From assembly GCF_030116705.1 (NCBI RefSeq), contig NZ_JAOTIK010000001.1, positions 7,034,501-7,098,500 on the forward strand: a stretch of DNA of 64,000 nt. Direction: 5' to 3'. A program made the translations under genes and the position numbers. This document shows positions 9,293 through 17,128 of this stretch, one piece after another (the stretch's first letter is position 1; each line of letters starts with the position of its first letter). The notes below the pieces were generated by a model. It saw nothing but the letters and a program-made list of their open reading frames with translations, searched no databases and was not told the DNA's origin. The DNA is from Streptomyces sp. ML-6. Its GTDB lineage: Bacteria; Actinomycetota; Actinomycetes; Streptomycetales; Streptomycetaceae.

Positions 9293-9579
9293 GGGATCTT
9301 GACGCGCGTGCTGAGGCTCCGAAAGGGGCGACGCGCGAGCCATGTCCAAAATGTGCGCTTTCGAGCAACTTGCTCGGATTGCGTGGGGGATGGCCGCCCA
9401 TTGGTGAGCGGGATCATATCCGTGACGGTGTGTGGCGAAGGAGCGGTCGGGAATTCCGTGCGCGGCGCGGAAAGGCAAGATCCTTAATCCACGGAGGGTG
9501 ACCGGAATTCCGTGCCGATTTCCCGGGTGTGGAATCCGGCCCGGAACTCGTGGCTTGTTCTCGGTGTCCCGGCTCGCCT
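9293..9579. other. Intergenic stretch upstream of riboswitch
   Basis: No credible gene is seen. The stretch is relatively AT-rich for this genome (for example around 9325-9375) and should contain the promoter for the riboswitch-controlled LysM/M23 gene. No clear -35/-10 pair could be assigned. Confidence 0.4.
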
Positions 9580-9775
9580 ACGGTCACCGTCAATCCGGAC
9601 GGACCGCCCAATCCTGCCGCCGCCCGGAATTCGCACCCACTGATCGCGTGGCAGGAGCGGGGGAACCAGGTAAGTCGCCGACCGGGAAATCCGGCCGGCT
9701 AGGGGTGAAGTCGCGCTCGCGCGGCCGGGCATCTCCAGCCCGAACCCGACAGCTCACCTCGCAGGCGCCGGAGAG
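9580..9775 (+). promoter_or_regulatory. ydaO-type cyclic-di-AMP riboswitch
   Basis: The leader of the LysM/M23 gene carries segments typical of actinobacterial ydaO-yuaA elements in the right order: GAGCGGGGGAACCAGG near 9654, GGCTAGGGGTGAAGTCGC near 9697, then CCCGAACCCGACAGCTCACC near 9739 and GCAGGCGCCGGAGAGG leading into the ribosome site. In Streptomyces this class controls cell-wall hydrolase genes such as rpfA, with c-di-AMP favouring termination. Exact boundaries are approximate because no folding was computed. Confidence 0.85.
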
Positions 9776-9785
9776 GAAATACTTC

Positions 9786-10742
9786 ATGCCCATATCGGGT
9801 AAGCACCGTCGTCCCAAGGTCGGCCCCATCGCCCGCGGCGTCGTCGCGGCGAGCGCCGGTGGCGCCGTCATCGCGCTCCCGCTGCTCGGCGCCACCGGTG
9901 CCCACGCCGCGGAGCAGGCCGCCCCGGCCGCCGTGCCGCAGCAGGCTCCCGTCACCACCGCGCCCGCCCAGCCGGTCGCGCAGAAGCAGGCCCCCGCCGC
10001 CACGACGTACTCCGTCGTCCCCGGCGACTACCTGGCGAAGATCGCGGCCGAGCACAAGGTCCAGGGCGGCTGGCAGAAGCTGTACCAGGACAACCGCCAG
10101 GTCGTCGGCGAGAACCCCGGCCTGATCTTCCCGGGCATGAAGCTGACCCTCGGCGCCAAGGCGTCCGGCGGCGCCGCGTCCACCGGCGCGGGCACCGGCT
10201 CGTCCCTCCCGTCGAAGGCCCCCTCGGTGCCCTCGACCGCGAAGAAGTCGGCCCCGGTCAAGTCGGCTCCGGTCAAGACCGCGCCCGCCGCCCAGTCCAA
10301 GGCCGCGACCTCCGCCCCGGCCGCTCAGGGCGCCGGCTCCGGTTACGTCCACCCGGTTCCCGGCAACCACACCACCAACTACCGGGCCTCCGGCTCCAAC
10401 TGGTCCAGCGGCAGCCACAGCGGGATCGACTTCCCCGTCTCCACCGGCACCAGCGTGAAGGCCATCACCTCGGGCACCGTCGTCACCGCCGGCTGGGGCG
10501 GCGCGTACGGCAACCAGGTCGTCATCAAGCACGCCGACGGCCGCTACTCGCAGTACGGCCACATGTCCTCCCTCTCCGTCTCGGCGGGCCAGAGCGTGAG
10601 CGCCGGGCAGCAGATCGGCCTCTCCGGCTCCACCGGCAACTCCACCGGCCCGCACCTGCACTTCGAGGTCCGCACCGGTCCGGCGTACGGCTCGGACATC
10701 GACCCCATCGCCTACCTGGCCTCGCACGGCATCCACGTCTGA
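9786..10742 (+). CDS. Secreted LysM domain / M23 metallopeptidase
   Basis: The 318-residue exported protein probably cleaves peptidoglycan cross-links in the wall. A signal peptide is visible (MPISGKHRRPK.., hydrophobic core, cleavage near AHAAEQAA). A LysM module follows at about 75-120 (YSVVPGDYLAKIAAEHKV..LIFPGMKLTL), then an Ala/Pro/Lys/Ser linker, and an M23 domain at about 185-318 with HSGIDFP and HLHFE zinc ligands. The ATG at 9786 follows GAGAGGA. It lies directly under the c-di-AMP riboswitch, matching the known pairing of that RNA with wall-remodelling enzymes. All M23 ligands appear present, so it should be active. Confidence 0.94.
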   Translation: MPISGKHRRPKVGPIARGVVAASAGGAVIALPLLGATGAHAAEQAAPAAVPQQAPVTTAPAQPVAQKQAPAATTYSVVPGDYLAKIAAEHKVQGGWQKLYQDNRQVVGENPGLIFPGMKLTLGAKASGGAASTGAGTGSSLPSKAPSVPSTAKKSAPVKSAPVKTAPAAQSKAATSAPAAQGAGSGYVHPVPGNHTTNYRASGSNWSSGSHSGIDFPVSTGTSVKAITSGTVVTAGWGGAYGNQVVIKHADGRYSQYGHMSSLSVSAGQSVSAGQQIGLSGSTGNSTGPHLHFEVRTGPAYGSDIDPIAYLASHGIHV

Positions 10743-10811
10743 TCCGTGTGGATCCACGCCTGATCCGTACGGCCGGGCAACCGGACGGCGGAATCCGGCC
10801 CGGGTGAAACG

Positions 10812-10845
10812 GAAGGGGCGGTGCGCGACGGCGCACCGCCCCTTC
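10812..10845 (+). terminator. Hairpin terminator after LysM/M23 gene
   Basis: A perfect 15-bp stem (GAAGGGGCGGTGCGC and its complement) with a GACG loop begins 69 bases after the stop codon. No strong T-run follows, as is common in Streptomyces. Confidence 0.85.
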
Positions 10846-10952
10846 GGCGTATTCCCCCTTTGCCAAAAACTGACCGGGTGGTCTATCTCACCTCTCGTCA
10901 ACCCCATATTACGGTCGCGTAGGTCACATTCGTCGGTGCAGGATAAGCGCTT

Positions 10953-11786
10953 GTGGCAGACGATTCGAGAAAAAATCAACGTGGCATCACCAACCGACAT
11001 GGTGTCATCGGGTCGTACGCGGCGATCGGCGACAGCTTCACCGAGGGAGTCGGCGACCCGGGCCCGGACGGGACCTTCGTCGGCTGGGCGGACCGGTTCG
11101 CGGTACTCCTCGCGGACCAACTCCCGGACACCGGACCGGACGTGGGCCCCCACGGGGACTTCCGGTACGCCAACCTCGCCGTACGTGGACGCCTCCTCGA
11201 CCAGATCGTCGAGGAGCAGGTGCCGCGCGCCAAGGAACTCGCCCCCGACCTGGTGAGCTTCTGCGCGGGCGGCAACGACATCATCCGCCCCGGGACCGAC
11301 CCCGACGACGTGGCCGAGCGCTTCGAGCGCGCGGTCGCCGACCTGACCGGATCGGTCGGGACGGTCATGATCACCACCGGCTTCGACACCCGCGGCGTCC
11401 CCGTGCTGCGCCATCTGCGCGGCAAGATCGCCACGTACAACGCCCATGTGCGGGCCATCGCGGACCGCTACGGGTGCCCGGTCCTCGACCTGTGGTCGCT
11501 GCGGTCCGTCCAGGACCGGCGCGCCTGGGACGACGACCGGCTCCACCTCTCGCCCGAGGGACACACCAGGGTCGCGCTGCGCGCCGCCCAGGTCCTCGGC
11601 ATGGAGGTGCCGGCCGACCCCGACCAGGAATGGCCCCCGCAGGCCCAGCGCGGCACGCTCGAAGTGCGGCGCGACGACATCCACTGGGCGCGCGAGTACC
11701 TGGTGCCGTGGATCGGCCGACGGCTGCGCGGCGAGTCCTCCGGCGACCACGTCGAAGCGAAGCGGCCGGACCTGCTGCCGCTCTAG
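10953..11786 (+). CDS. SGNH/GDSL-family hydrolase
   Basis: The 277-residue protein has the SGNH block order: GDSFTEG (nucleophile Ser, block I), GGNDI (block III) and DRLHLSPEGH (Asp/His of block V). The family contains esterases, lipases and acyl-thioesterases. No signal peptide is visible, so it is probably intracellular. The start is GTG at 10953 behind AGGA; no in-frame ATG precedes the GDS block. The last ~50 residues (WAREYLVPWIGRRLRGESSGDH) form a charged tail common in Streptomyces members. It is monocistronic, between two hairpin terminators. Substrate is unknown. Confidence 0.9.
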   Translation: MADDSRKNQRGITNRHGVIGSYAAIGDSFTEGVGDPGPDGTFVGWADRFAVLLADQLPDTGPDVGPHGDFRYANLAVRGRLLDQIVEEQVPRAKELAPDLVSFCAGGNDIIRPGTDPDDVAERFERAVADLTGSVGTVMITTGFDTRGVPVLRHLRGKIATYNAHVRAIADRYGCPVLDLWSLRSVQDRRAWDDDRLHLSPEGHTRVALRAAQVLGMEVPADPDQEWPPQAQRGTLEVRRDDIHWAREYLVPWIGRRLRGESSGDHVEAKRPDLLPL

Positions 11787-11788
11787 GC

Positions 11789-11828
11789 TCTTTCGTCGGG
11801 ATCGGACCGGCATGATCCCGACGAAAGA
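11789..11828. terminator. Bidirectional hairpin between convergent genes
   Basis: A perfect 15-bp stem (TCTTTCGTCGGGATC / GATCCCGACGAAAGA) with a 10-base loop lies 3 bases after the SGNH hydrolase stop and 71 bases beyond the end of the STM4011 gene. Its A/T-rich outer pairs suit termination in both directions. Confidence 0.85.
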
Positions 11829-11899
11829 CCCCGAAGTATTCCTCGCAGAACGGAAGCGGGTGGGCCCGGGCCCGGCCGTACGACGGACGGATCCGGGCC

Positions 11900-12790
11900 T
11901 CAGGCCCGTCCGGGGAGGGACGGCGGCGACGACGCCGGTATCCGCTCCAGCACACCGCCCGCGAAGACGTCGTACAGCGGCAGCGTCTCCAGATGCACGT
12001 ACCCGATGTGGCAGTCGCAGACCGCCAGCGGACAGGCCCGCGGCCCGAGCGCCCGCCGGTAGCTCCCGTCGTAGAGGTTGCCGAGTTCCGCCGGTACGAA
12101 GTGGCAGCGCCGCACGGTGCCCTCCCCGTCCACCGAGACGACCGACTCACCGGTCCGGCAGGGCAGCCCCGCCGACCGGTGCGGATGCCGGCTGTACGGG
12201 AAGAGCGGGTCGACGGCCGTCCAGCGGTCCGCCTCCTCGTCCGTATAGGTGTGGCCCTCCGCGGCGTTCACCCACAGGTAGACCTCGTCCGGCAGCGCGG
12301 CCCGCAGCCGCCGGGCCTCCGCCAGGTGCTCGTCGAGCCCGACGATCCCGACGCTGTACCGGACGCCCAGCGCGGTCAGCTCCCGGCACTTGCCGAGGAA
12401 CCTCTCGTACGGCGTCTGCCCCGGGTGGTACGTGCACCAGAGCGCGATCTTCTCGCGGTCGGTCCCGTCCGCCTCGGCCAGCCAGCCCGTACGGCTGCTG
12501 AGGTTGGTCTGGATCGCGACCCGGCGGACCTGCGGCAGCCGCGCCAGCTCGACCAGCGCCCGGCGGTACCAGGAACGGACCAGGCCCTCGCCCCACGGCG
12601 TGAACAGCACCGAGAGCCGGTCGCCGGTCTGCGCCGCGGCCCACGCCGTGAACCGCTCCAGGGCGGCGCGGTCGGCGCGCAGCTGCTCCCGGCTGTCGCG
12701 CCGCTTGGCGAACGGGCAGTACGGGCAGTCGTAGTCGCACGAGGAGAGCGGGCCGCGGTAGAGGATGGTCAGGTCCATGGACGCGCTCAC
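11900..12790 (-). CDS. STM4011-family radical SAM protein
   Basis: This is the last gene of the STM40xx operon. The radical-SAM motif CDYDCPYC (CX3CX2C) lies near the N-terminus at residues 18-25 from the GTG at 12790. C-terminal cysteines (PCRTGESVVSVDGEGTVRRCHF and CPLAVCDCHIGY) look like a SPASM-type auxiliary iron-sulfur region, as in enzymes that modify peptides or proteins. The GTG at 12790 overlaps the upstream stop by 4 bp (GTGA); ATG 12778 is the alternative. The reaction is unknown. Family naming (STM4011, after the Salmonella gene) is from memory of annotation pipelines. Confidence 0.87.
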   Translation of the reverse strand: MSASMDLTILYRGPLSSCDYDCPYCPFAKRRDSREQLRADRAALERFTAWAAAQTGDRLSVLFTPWGEGLVRSWYRRALVELARLPQVRRVAIQTNLSSRTGWLAEADGTDREKIALWCTYHPGQTPYERFLGKCRELTALGVRYSVGIVGLDEHLAEARRLRAALPDEVYLWVNAAEGHTYTDEEADRWTAVDPLFPYSRHPHRSAGLPCRTGESVVSVDGEGTVRRCHFVPAELGNLYDGSYRRALGPRACPLAVCDCHIGYVHLETLPLYDVFAGGVLERIPASSPPSLPGRA

Positions 12791-14151
12791 TTCAATTCGT
12801 ACGCGGCCATCGCGGCCCGTACACCGGGGGAGAAGAGCTCGGGACCCAGGGCGTCGGAGTGGGCCAGGCCCTCGGGGGAGAGCCGCAGCAGCCCGGCTCC
12901 GCCGGCCGACGCGTCGAGCCAGCCGCGGGCCTCGAAGCGGGCCAGCTCGGCGGGGAAGTCGTCGGCGGGCGAGGTGCCGAACCGCTCCCGGTAGTCGTCG
13001 ATCCGCAGCCCCTCGGCCTGGAGGACCGACTGCAGGAGGTGACGGCGACGGGCCTCGTCGCCGTCGACGTACCGGCCGACCTCGGCGCGCGAGAAGTCCT
13101 CGGTGGCGGTGTAGCCGTCGATGATCGCCCGCACCTCCCGCATCTCCACCGCGTAGTCGAAGGAGTAGTGCAGCTCCGTGGTGTACGAACGGGCCCCGCA
13201 CCCCAGGCCGATCATCCCGTCGGTCTGGCAGGCGTGGTCGTCCGGGCCGTCCGTGCGCGGGGCGTCGGCACGGCGGAACATCCGCATCGAGACCTGCTCG
13301 TACCCGTGGGCCAGGAGATGGTCCCGGCCCGCGCGGTACAGCCGCAGCCGCTGCTCGTCCCAGGCCGCGTCCGCCGCCGCCTCGCCGTCGGCGCCGAGCC
13401 GCCCCAGACCGGTCAGCGGGCGCACGTACAACGGGTAGAGGTACAGCTCCTCCGGCCGCCGGCCGAGCGCCGCGTCCAGCGAGGTGCGCCAGCTGTCCTC
13501 GGTCTGGCCGTCGATGCCGTAGATCAGGTCGATGTTGAGGACCGGGAACCCGGCGTCGCGGATCCGGTCGAGCGCCGCCTCCACGTCGGCACGGCGCTGC
13601 GGGCGCACGGCGGCGCGCGCCTCGGCCTCGACGAAGCTCTGCACCCCGATGCTGATCCTGGTCGCGCCCCGGTCCGCCAGGACGGCCAGCCGGTCGGCGG
13701 TCGCGGTCGACGGCGACGTCTCGACCGACAGCGGGACGGAGCGCAGATCGGCGCCCATCCGCTTCTCCGCGATGTCGCAGAGCCGGTCCAGCTCCGCCGC
13801 CGTCAGGAACGTGGGCGTGCCCCCGCCGAACGCGGCCGCCGCGAAACGCACCGGCTCGGCGTCGCCCAGCGCCTCCCGGACGGCCACGGCCTGCCGGTCC
13901 AGCGCATCGAGATAACGGGTCGTCAGCTCGTCGGGCGCGCCGATCCTGGTGAAGAGGTTGCAGAAGCCGCAGCGGACCTCGCAGAAGGGTATGTGGAGAT
14001 AGAGCGAGAGCGCGTCCCGGCGCTCGCCCGCCCACAGCTCGCGCAGCTCCGGCCGGTCGGCGAGCGGCCGGTAGGCGGTCTTGTGCGGGTAGGCGTAGAC
14101 GTAGCTTTGATACGGGCGGACGGCCGGTGCGGTGGTCGTGGTGCGGCTCAT
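12787..14151 (-). CDS. STM4012-family radical SAM protein (HemN-like)
   Basis: The 454-residue protein resembles coproporphyrinogen-III-oxidase-type radical-SAM enzymes. It has LYLHIPFCEVRCGFCNLFT (CX3CX2C at about residues 58-65), FGGGTPTFL, the SVETSPSTAT segment, GVQSF and LIYGIDGQTEDSW. HemN relatives include porphyrin enzymes, haem chaperones and methyltransferases, so HemN-likeness alone does not define function; its place beside STM4011 argues for the uncharacterised STM4012 family. Its ATG overlaps the STM4013 stop and its own stop overlaps the STM4011 start, both by 4 bp, implying near-stoichiometric synthesis. Confidence 0.88.
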   Translation of the reverse strand: MSRTTTTAPAVRPYQSYVYAYPHKTAYRPLADRPELRELWAGERRDALSLYLHIPFCEVRCGFCNLFTRIGAPDELTTRYLDALDRQAVAVREALGDAEPVRFAAAAFGGGTPTFLTAAELDRLCDIAEKRMGADLRSVPLSVETSPSTATADRLAVLADRGATRISIGVQSFVEAEARAAVRPQRRADVEAALDRIRDAGFPVLNIDLIYGIDGQTEDSWRTSLDAALGRRPEELYLYPLYVRPLTGLGRLGADGEAAADAAWDEQRLRLYRAGRDHLLAHGYEQVSMRMFRRADAPRTDGPDDHACQTDGMIGLGCGARSYTTELHYSFDYAVEMREVRAIIDGYTATEDFSRAEVGRYVDGDEARRRHLLQSVLQAEGLRIDDYRERFGTSPADDFPAELARFEARGWLDASAGGAGLLRLSPEGLAHSDALGPELFSPGVRAAMAAYELK

Positions 14152-15035
14152 GGTGCGGTGGCCCCCGGTTCCAGGAAGAAGTGCGCGTACGGAACGGTCC
14201 AGACGGACTCGTGCCCGAGCCGGTGACCGGTGTAGCCGTCGTCCCCGTATGCCGTGCCGTGGTCGGAGCACACGATGGCGAAGCAGCGGCGACGGCTGCT
14301 CGCGGCGGCGAAGAGCCGGCCGATGTGGGCGTCGACGTACTCCAGGGCGGCGGCGTGGGTGGCGCGGGAGTCGCCCGCCTCGCGGGTGGCTCCCGGCCGG
14401 TGGAACCAGTTGGGCTGGTGCAGGGCGGACACGTTCACGAAGAGGAACAGCCGCTGCTCGGCCGGGAGCCCGGCCACGACCTGCTCGGCGCGGGCGACCT
14501 GCGCCTCGAAGGAGGTGGGCGACGCCACGCCGAACTCCGGTTCCCAGTGGCTCTCCTGGAACATGTCCGGCAGCACGGAACCGAGCGGCGGCTGCCGGTT
14601 GAAGAAACCGACCCCGCCGATGCACACCGTGCGGTAGCCCACGTCGGCGAGGGCGGACATCAGGTCCGGCCGGTCGAAGACGAAGGTGCCCGACGCGGTG
14701 GACTCACTGCCGGCGAAACGCGCCGCGAACAGCCGGGGATGCGGCCCGGGACCGGCCGGGGTCGGCAGGAAGCCCGCGAAGATCGCCTGGTGGGACGCGT
14801 AGGTGAAACTGCCCGGCGCGTGGCGTTTCTCCCAGACCCCGCCCGGCAGATGGCGCGCCAGGTTCGGGATGCGCCCCGCGGCGGCGAGCTCCACCGCCAC
14901 GTCGTGGCGCAGCGTGTCGAGGGTGACGAGCAGCAGATCGTGGCTGCCCACGATCTCGCTCATGTCCGGTTCGCCCGTGTCCGGGGGCGGGGTGGCCGAG
15001 GGGGCGGGCGCGGTGTCAGGCGGTGGCGGTTGCAC
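14148..15035 (-). CDS. STM4013-family hydrolase (alkaline phosphatase/sulfatase fold)
   Basis: A 295-residue member of the alkaline-phosphatase superfamily. LLLVTLDTLRHDVAVE gives the first metal-binding Asp, and CSDHGTAYGDDGYTGHRLGHES carries the second metal cluster (DHG and His). HAPGSFTYASHQAIFAGF supplies the region of the catalytic nucleophile. It probably hydrolyses a phospho- or sulfo-ester, or transfers such a group. No signal peptide is seen, so it should be cytoplasmic. The GTG at 15035 is preferred because AAGGA precedes it and it overlaps the STM4014 stop by 20 bp; ATG 14963 (MSEIVGSHD) is the alternative. Confidence 0.87.
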   Translation of the reverse strand: MQPPPPDTAPAPSATPPPDTGEPDMSEIVGSHDLLLVTLDTLRHDVAVELAAAGRIPNLARHLPGGVWEKRHAPGSFTYASHQAIFAGFLPTPAGPGPHPRLFAARFAGSESTASGTFVFDRPDLMSALADVGYRTVCIGGVGFFNRQPPLGSVLPDMFQESHWEPEFGVASPTSFEAQVARAEQVVAGLPAEQRLFLFVNVSALHQPNWFHRPGATREAGDSRATHAAALEYVDAHIGRLFAAASSRRRCFAIVCSDHGTAYGDDGYTGHRLGHESVWTVPYAHFFLEPGATAP

Positions 15036-16170
15036 GGTGGTTCCTTGCTCTGTTCTGTACGGCGGCGACCTGCGCCGCGTAGGTGTCCAGTCCCTCGACG
15101 CCGCTGCCGGGGAGTCCGGTCAGCCGCGGCAGCAGGTCGCCGAAGGCGTTGACCTCCCCGACGGCGAAGCGCCGCCAGTCGGTCGAGGGCAGCAGATCGA
15201 CGCCCACGCACAGCGTGTCCGGGAAACACGCCGCCGCCCGCTCGCACACGGCCAGGGCCTCGGCCCAGCTGCCGCCCGCGGCCGCGACGGCCTCCCGGAC
15301 CTCGTCGAGGCTTCCGCGTTCGCCGCCGAGGTGAAGATTGGTCATGGGGGACCTGCTGGTACGCACGACGGCATGGGTGGCCCTGCCCGCCACCACCACG
15401 ACCCGCAGGTCCGTCGCCCGGCCGCGCCGGGTCGCCTTGGGCAGCCAGCGCTCGATGTGCAGCCCGTCGGGCGCCAGCGCGTCGACGATCGCGGCGACCT
15501 CCGGTTCCGTCGTGCAGCGGCGCACCCGCAACGAGTTGAACAGCCGGCCGGAGGCGTCCCGCTCCACCGAGGTGGTGGCCCTGATCCGGCCGGGCCCGGC
15601 CGTCTCCACGGCCAGGACCCCCGAGGCGGACGAACCGTGCGCGAGCTTCACGAAGACCCGGGGCGTGCCCAGGGCCGCCATCCGCTCGCGCACGTCCGCC
15701 CAGTCCCGCACCACCGGCGCCGCGGCGCCCGAGGTCGGCGACGCCGGGACGGGCACACCGGCGCCGTCCAGCACGGCATGGCAGAGCCGCTTGTCGAACA
15801 GCACCGCGGCCTCGTCGGGATCGTCGAGCAGTACGGCCCCGGCGGCGTCCGCCGCCCGCCCCACCGCCCGGACGGCTTCGGTGAACCGGGCGTACCAGAG
15901 CGCGGTCCCCTCGACCCGGGTCGGATCGTCGACCGCCCTGAGCAGCCGCTCCACCTCGGCGTCCTCGCCGGGCGAGTCCATCCGCACGGTCTCGCCCGGA
16001 CGGAAGGCCGCCGCGCCGCGCAGGACGTCCAGCCAGGGCACGACGCGCGCCGTCGGCAGCCCGGCGGCGCGCACGGCGTCCTGGAAGAACGCGACCCGGC
16101 GGTTGCCGGGCACACCCACGACGGCGAAGCGCGGCGCCGGACCGGGCGCGCTATTCGCTGACGGCGACAT
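15016..16170 (-). CDS. STM4014-family ATP-grasp protein
   Basis: The 384-residue protein reads as an ATP-grasp ligase. It has an N-terminal Rossmann-like part (FAVVGVPGNRRVAFFQDAV), a lysine-containing ATP-binding strand (RVFVKLAHGSSASGVLAVE), IERWLPKATRRGRATDLRVVVVAGRATHAVVR, and a C-terminal metal/ATP segment (VGVDLLPSTDWRRFAVGEVNAFGDLLP). ATP-grasp enzymes activate carboxylates to form peptide or amide bonds. It overlaps neighbours by 20 bp on both sides. In this operon it could ligate an amino acid or peptide made or modified by the radical-SAM partners; that is inference. Confidence 0.86.
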   Translation of the reverse strand: MSPSANSAPGPAPRFAVVGVPGNRRVAFFQDAVRAAGLPTARVVPWLDVLRGAAAFRPGETVRMDSPGEDAEVERLLRAVDDPTRVEGTALWYARFTEAVRAVGRAADAAGAVLLDDPDEAAVLFDKRLCHAVLDGAGVPVPASPTSGAAAPVVRDWADVRERMAALGTPRVFVKLAHGSSASGVLAVETAGPGRIRATTSVERDASGRLFNSLRVRRCTTEPEVAAIVDALAPDGLHIERWLPKATRRGRATDLRVVVVAGRATHAVVRTSRSPMTNLHLGGERGSLDEVREAVAAAGGSWAEALAVCERAAACFPDTLCVGVDLLPSTDWRRFAVGEVNAFGDLLPRLTGLPGSGVEGLDTYAAQVAAVQNRARNHRATATA

Positions 16171-17122
16171 AGCGGTGCTCGTCCTCTTCCGGGTCCCAGT
16201 ACTCGACCTCGTCGAGCTCGGTGTTCACCCGGTCGGGACCCAGCAGGTCCCGCAGGCGCTCCACCAGCGGGGCGCCGATGTAGTGGTGGTGCAGATCCAG
16301 CGAGGCCAGATGGGTGAGGGGCTGGCCCGAGAGCAGCGCCTGCGCTCCTTCGTCGCCCAGGGTGCCCATCGCGAGGGAGAGCGACTCCAGCCGGGCGACG
16401 ACCGGCGCGGAGGCGACCGCCGCCGCGATCTCGTCCTGGATCTCGCTGTTCTGCAGCCCCAGATGGCGCAGGGCGGGGAACGCCGCCCCGGACAGCAGCG
16501 GAGAGAGGTCCGCGACCGTCGTGTCGCCGCCGTACTCGGTGACGCCCAGCCAGAGGTCGAGGTGCTCCAGCGCGGGCAGCTCCGACGCCCCGACCGCCCG
16601 CACGATCCCGGCCGGCAGCCCGCCGGACTCGAACCGCAGCGACTTGAGCGCCGGGTGCCGAACCGGCCGCAGGGCGAGGACCTCCCGGTCGTCGAACGAG
16701 TCGCCGCAGCCGCGCACCGTCAGCTCCTCCAGCTGCCCGAACGCCTCGACCACCGGGGTGATGTCGCACATCTCGAGCCACGACAGCTCGCACTCCTCAC
16801 CGACCACATCGGCGAGGAAGAGCGCCCGCAGGGCCGGGAACCGGTCGGCGTGGCCGGTCAGCAGCTCGACGACGGGGGCGAAGTTCTCGTACTCCTCCTG
16901 CCACCAGGGGCCGATCAGCAGGGCCCGCACCCGTGTCGTGTCGACCGTGTCGACGAAGTGCTGCCACAGCGCGCCGAAGGTCAGGTCGCCCTGCCAGGCG
17001 CTCTCCAGCCGCCACGCCACCGAGCCGGCGTCCGGGAGAGGGGCCTCGGAGGCGCGGTCAGGACCGGGCAGGGTGAGGACGGGCAGGCCGTGGAACGTTT
17101 CGGGGTGGTCGATGTCCGACAC
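16151..17122 (-). CDS. STM4015-family leucine-rich-repeat protein, copy A
   Basis: A 323-residue acidic protein with irregular leucine-rich repeats through its middle (PALKSLRFESGGLP, PALEHLDLWLGV, PALRHLGLQNSEI, ARLESLSLAMGTLGDEGAQALL, THLASLDLHHHYIG). No catalytic residues are visible, so a scaffold or substrate role is likely. It starts with GTG at 17122, 9 bases after GGAG and 6 bp after copy B's stop. The N-terminal FHGLPVLTL and the C-terminal RYVAVSE are shared in form with copy B. It is adjacent to the ATP-grasp gene with a 20-bp overlap. Confidence 0.85.
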   Translation of the reverse strand: MSDIDHPETFHGLPVLTLPGPDRASEAPLPDAGSVAWRLESAWQGDLTFGALWQHFVDTVDTTRVRALLIGPWWQEEYENFAPVVELLTGHADRFPALRALFLADVVGEECELSWLEMCDITPVVEAFGQLEELTVRGCGDSFDDREVLALRPVRHPALKSLRFESGGLPAGIVRAVGASELPALEHLDLWLGVTEYGGDTTVADLSPLLSGAAFPALRHLGLQNSEIQDEIAAAVASAPVVARLESLSLAMGTLGDEGAQALLSGQPLTHLASLDLHHHYIGAPLVERLRDLLGPDRVNTELDEVEYWDPEEDEHRYVAVSE

Positions 17123-17128
17123 CGCGCA

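Noticed and set aside
8719..9417. 232-codon minus-strand frame over the alpha-galactosidase remnant
   Set aside because: No family resemblance or ribosome site, while plus-strand frames match GH36 motifs.
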